NCBI GenBank assembly: GCA_030705665.1
Contig: JAUZQA010000187.1
Coordinates: 1 to 7,704 of the forward strand
Origin: Bacillota bacterium
Lineage (GTDB): Bacteria > Bacillota > Bacilli > Bacillales_B > DSM-18226
DNA length: 7,704 nucleotides
Direction of reading: 5' to 3'
The notes beneath the pieces were generated by a model that was not told the origin of the DNA, did no database searches, and was given only the letters and a program-made list of their open reading frames with translations. The position numbers and the translations under genes were made by a program. Below are positions 6,308 through 7,704 of this stretch, in pieces. Each line of letters opens with the position of its first letter. Position 1 is the stretch's first letter.

Positions 6308-6394
6308 TGTGGATAATGTCTAATACTTGCTTTGTTGTTATTCACATGTGGATAAGTTAAAATAATATGGAGTGTTTATATTCACTGTGGATAA
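6308..6394 (+). other. Third DnaA-box cluster, jag-mnmE gap
   Basis: Three exact consensus boxes, TGTGGATAA on the plus strand, start at 6308, 6347 and 6386: same orientation and 39 bases apart each time. The middle one abuts an inverted one-mismatch box, TTATTCACA (6338-6346). The surrounding gap (6233-6502) is AT-rich and otherwise empty apart from the mnmE promoter. No DnaA-trio run lies beside these boxes. The likely role is DnaA titration or regulation of mnmE or the origin, rather than strand opening. Confidence 0.85.
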
Positions 6395-6444
6395 ATAGTG
6401 GTGTAAGACTATAAACTTATTTTTTATTGTGGTATTCTAATGTT

Positions 6445-6473
6445 TTGGGACAAAAACTTTTTTATTTTATATA
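6445..6473 (+). promoter_or_regulatory. Candidate SigA promoter of mnmE
   Basis: TTGGGA (6445-6450) and TATATA (6468-6473) are 17 bases apart, about 30 bases before the mnmE start codon. A promoter is required here because the strong jag terminator lies upstream. The DnaA boxes end about 50 bases before the -35, so bound DnaA could influence it. Confidence 0.45.
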
Positions 6474-6502
6474 GATAGTGGCTTTAAGTGAGGTGAAAAG
6501 AC

Positions 6503-7704
6503 GTGGAATTAGATACAATTGCGGCGATATCGACTCCGTCCGGGGAAGGAGCAATAGCGATTGTTCGTTTAAGTGGAGAAGATGCTGTCAAAATCGCTGA
6601 TAAAATATTCAAGAGTGTAAAAGGGAAACGGCTTGCCGAGGCTGCGACCCATACAATCCACTACGGGCATTTAATCGACCCGCATGAAGGTCAAATTGTT
6701 GAAGAAGTCATGGTGTCTGTCATGAGAGGACCAAAGACCTTCACGAAAGAGGATGTAATTGAAATCAATTGCCATGGTGGAATCGTTTCGGTCAAACGTG
6801 TATTGCAATTAGTTTTAAGAAATGGTGCAAGGATAGCAGAACCCGGGGAATTTACAAAAAGGGCGTTTTTGAACGGAAGAATTGATTTGTCACAAGCAGA
6901 GGCAGTAATGGACTTAATAAGGGCAAAAACAGATCGTGCCATGAACGTTGCATTAGGGCAAATGGAAGGGCGACTTTCAAAGCTAATCCGCAAATTGCGC
7001 CAAGAGATTTTAGAAACATTGGCACATGTCGAAGTGAATATCGATTATCCGGAATATGATGATGTAGAAGAAATGACCCATAAAGTATTAATGGAAAAGG
7101 CCTTCCTTGTTCGCGAGGAATTAAAAAAACTTTTACAAACCTCACAGCAGGGAAAAATTCTTCGTGAAGGTTTGTCAACCGTCATCATTGGCCGTCCAAA
7201 TGTCGGAAAGTCTTCGTTGCTCAACAGCCTTGTTCATGAAAACAAAGCGATTGTTACTGATATCCCAGGAACAACTCGCGACGTTATTGAAGAATATGTG
7301 AATGTAAGAGGCGTTCCGCTTAGACTTTTGGACACAGCTGGGATTCGGGAGACAGAAGACATTGTTGAACGAATCGGTGTGGAGCGTTCCCGTCAGGTGT
7401 TAAAAGAAGCAGACTTAATTTTACTTGTGTTAAATTCGGCAGATCCACTAACAATAGAAGACGAGAATCTTTTTAAAGCGGTTGAAGGCATGGATGTAAT
7501 TGTAATCGTAAATAAAACAGACCTGCCGCAGGAAATAGACATGAATCGGGTTAAGGAATTATCGGGTGAACATAAGCTTGTAACAACTTCATTGCTTGAA
7601 GACCAGGGAATTGATGAGCTCGAAGAAGCCATTTCCTCGTTATTTTTTTCAGGGACGATTGAAGCTGGCGATTTAACTTACGTTTCAAATACCCGCCATA
7701 TTGC
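6503..7704 (+). CDS. mnmE: tRNA modification GTPase MnmE (TrmE), first 400 codons; C-terminus beyond window
   Basis: The frame is open from GTG 6503 to the edge. MnmE with MnmG (GidA) modifies uridine 34 of certain tRNAs, adding the aminomethyl-type group at carbon 5. The N-terminal folate-binding domain (about 1-118) starts [25 protein letters not shown] helical domain follows, then the inserted G domain: G1 GRPNVGKS (230-237), G2 TTRD (257-260), G3 DTAG (277-280) and G4 NKTD (337-340). The family is about 459 residues, so roughly 60 are missing, including the catalytic C-terminal CxGK. GAGGTG (6490-6495) lies 7 bases before the start. It begins a transcription unit that in relatives continues to gidA and gidB. 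Confidence 0.98.
   Translation, partial: MELDTIAAISTPSGEGAIAIVRLSGEDAVKIADKIFKSVKGKRLAEAATHTIHYGHLIDPHEGQIVEEVMVSVMRGPKTFTKEDVIEINCHGGIVSVKRVLQLVLRNGARIAEPGEFTKRAFLNGRIDLSQAEAVMDLIRAKTDRAMNVALGQMEGRLSKLIRKLRQEILETLAHVEVNIDYPEYDDVEEMTHKVLMEKAFLVREELKKLLQTSQQGKILREGLSTVIIGRPNVGKSSLLNSLVHENKAIVTDIPGTTRDVIEEYVNVRGVPLRLLDTAGIRETEDIVERIGVERSRQVLKEADLILLVLNSADPLTIEDENLFKAVEGMDVIVIVNKTDLPQEIDMNRVKELSGEHKLVTTSLLEDQGIDELEEAISSLFFSGTIEAGDLTYVSNTRHI

Noticed and set aside
6233..6502. Second unwinding site with DnaA-trios in the jag-mnmE gap
   Set aside because: The sequence on the expected side of each exact box was read in 3-base steps and shows no run of TAG-like units.
6691..7632. Three minus-strand open frames of 79-108 codons
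   Set aside because: They are antisense to mnmE, whose plus-strand frame is open throughout and carries all the G-domain motifs.

Overview
The window is the chromosomal replication-origin region of a Bacillus-like member of the Bacillaceae. The evidence is the gene order recF-yaaA-dnaN-dnaA reading leftward and rpmH-rnpA-spoIIIJ-jag-mnmE reading rightward, close protein similarity to the Bacillus subtilis orthologues from memory, AT-rich intergenic DNA, strong AGGAGG-type ribosome binding sites, and many TTATCCACA DnaA boxes. A structured GC-rich repeat between rpmH and rnpA fits Bacillus sensu lato outside B. subtilis itself. I cannot fix the genus.

Left half (minus strand): the first 25 codons of recF (1-75), yaaA (162-374) with a candidate promoter of its own, dnaN (512-1648) and dnaA (1834-3180, TTG start). 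The dnaA-dnaN gap holds the origin unwinding module: a 28-bp palindrome made of two abutting DnaA boxes, a consensus DnaA box, a GC-rich spacer, six DnaA-trio units and an AT-rich stretch. About 660 bases between dnaA and rpmH carry the main DnaA-box array, with four exact and at least eight near-consensus boxes.

Right half (plus strand): rpmH (3840-3974) has a perfect-consensus SigA promoter and a strong terminator that begins inside its stop codon. A 195-base structured repeat follows, then rnpA (4310-4678), spoIIIJ (4798-5574, TTG start, lipoprotein signal) and jag (5571-6191), which overlaps spoIIIJ by 4 bases and ends at a strong terminator. The jag-mnmE gap contains a third DnaA-box cluster, with three exact boxes in the same orientation spaced exactly 39 bp apart. 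mnmE (from 6503) runs off the right edge after 400 codons.

Together the genes cover replication initiation (DnaA, DnaN, the origin), recombination (RecF), ribosome and tRNA maturation (L34, RNase P protein, MnmE), membrane protein insertion (SpoIIIJ) and RNA binding (Jag/KhpB). All coding regions look intact. I see no new gene system. The unusual material is non-coding: the evenly spaced third DnaA-box cluster, the layout of the box pairs, and the repeat inside the ribosomal/RNase P cluster.
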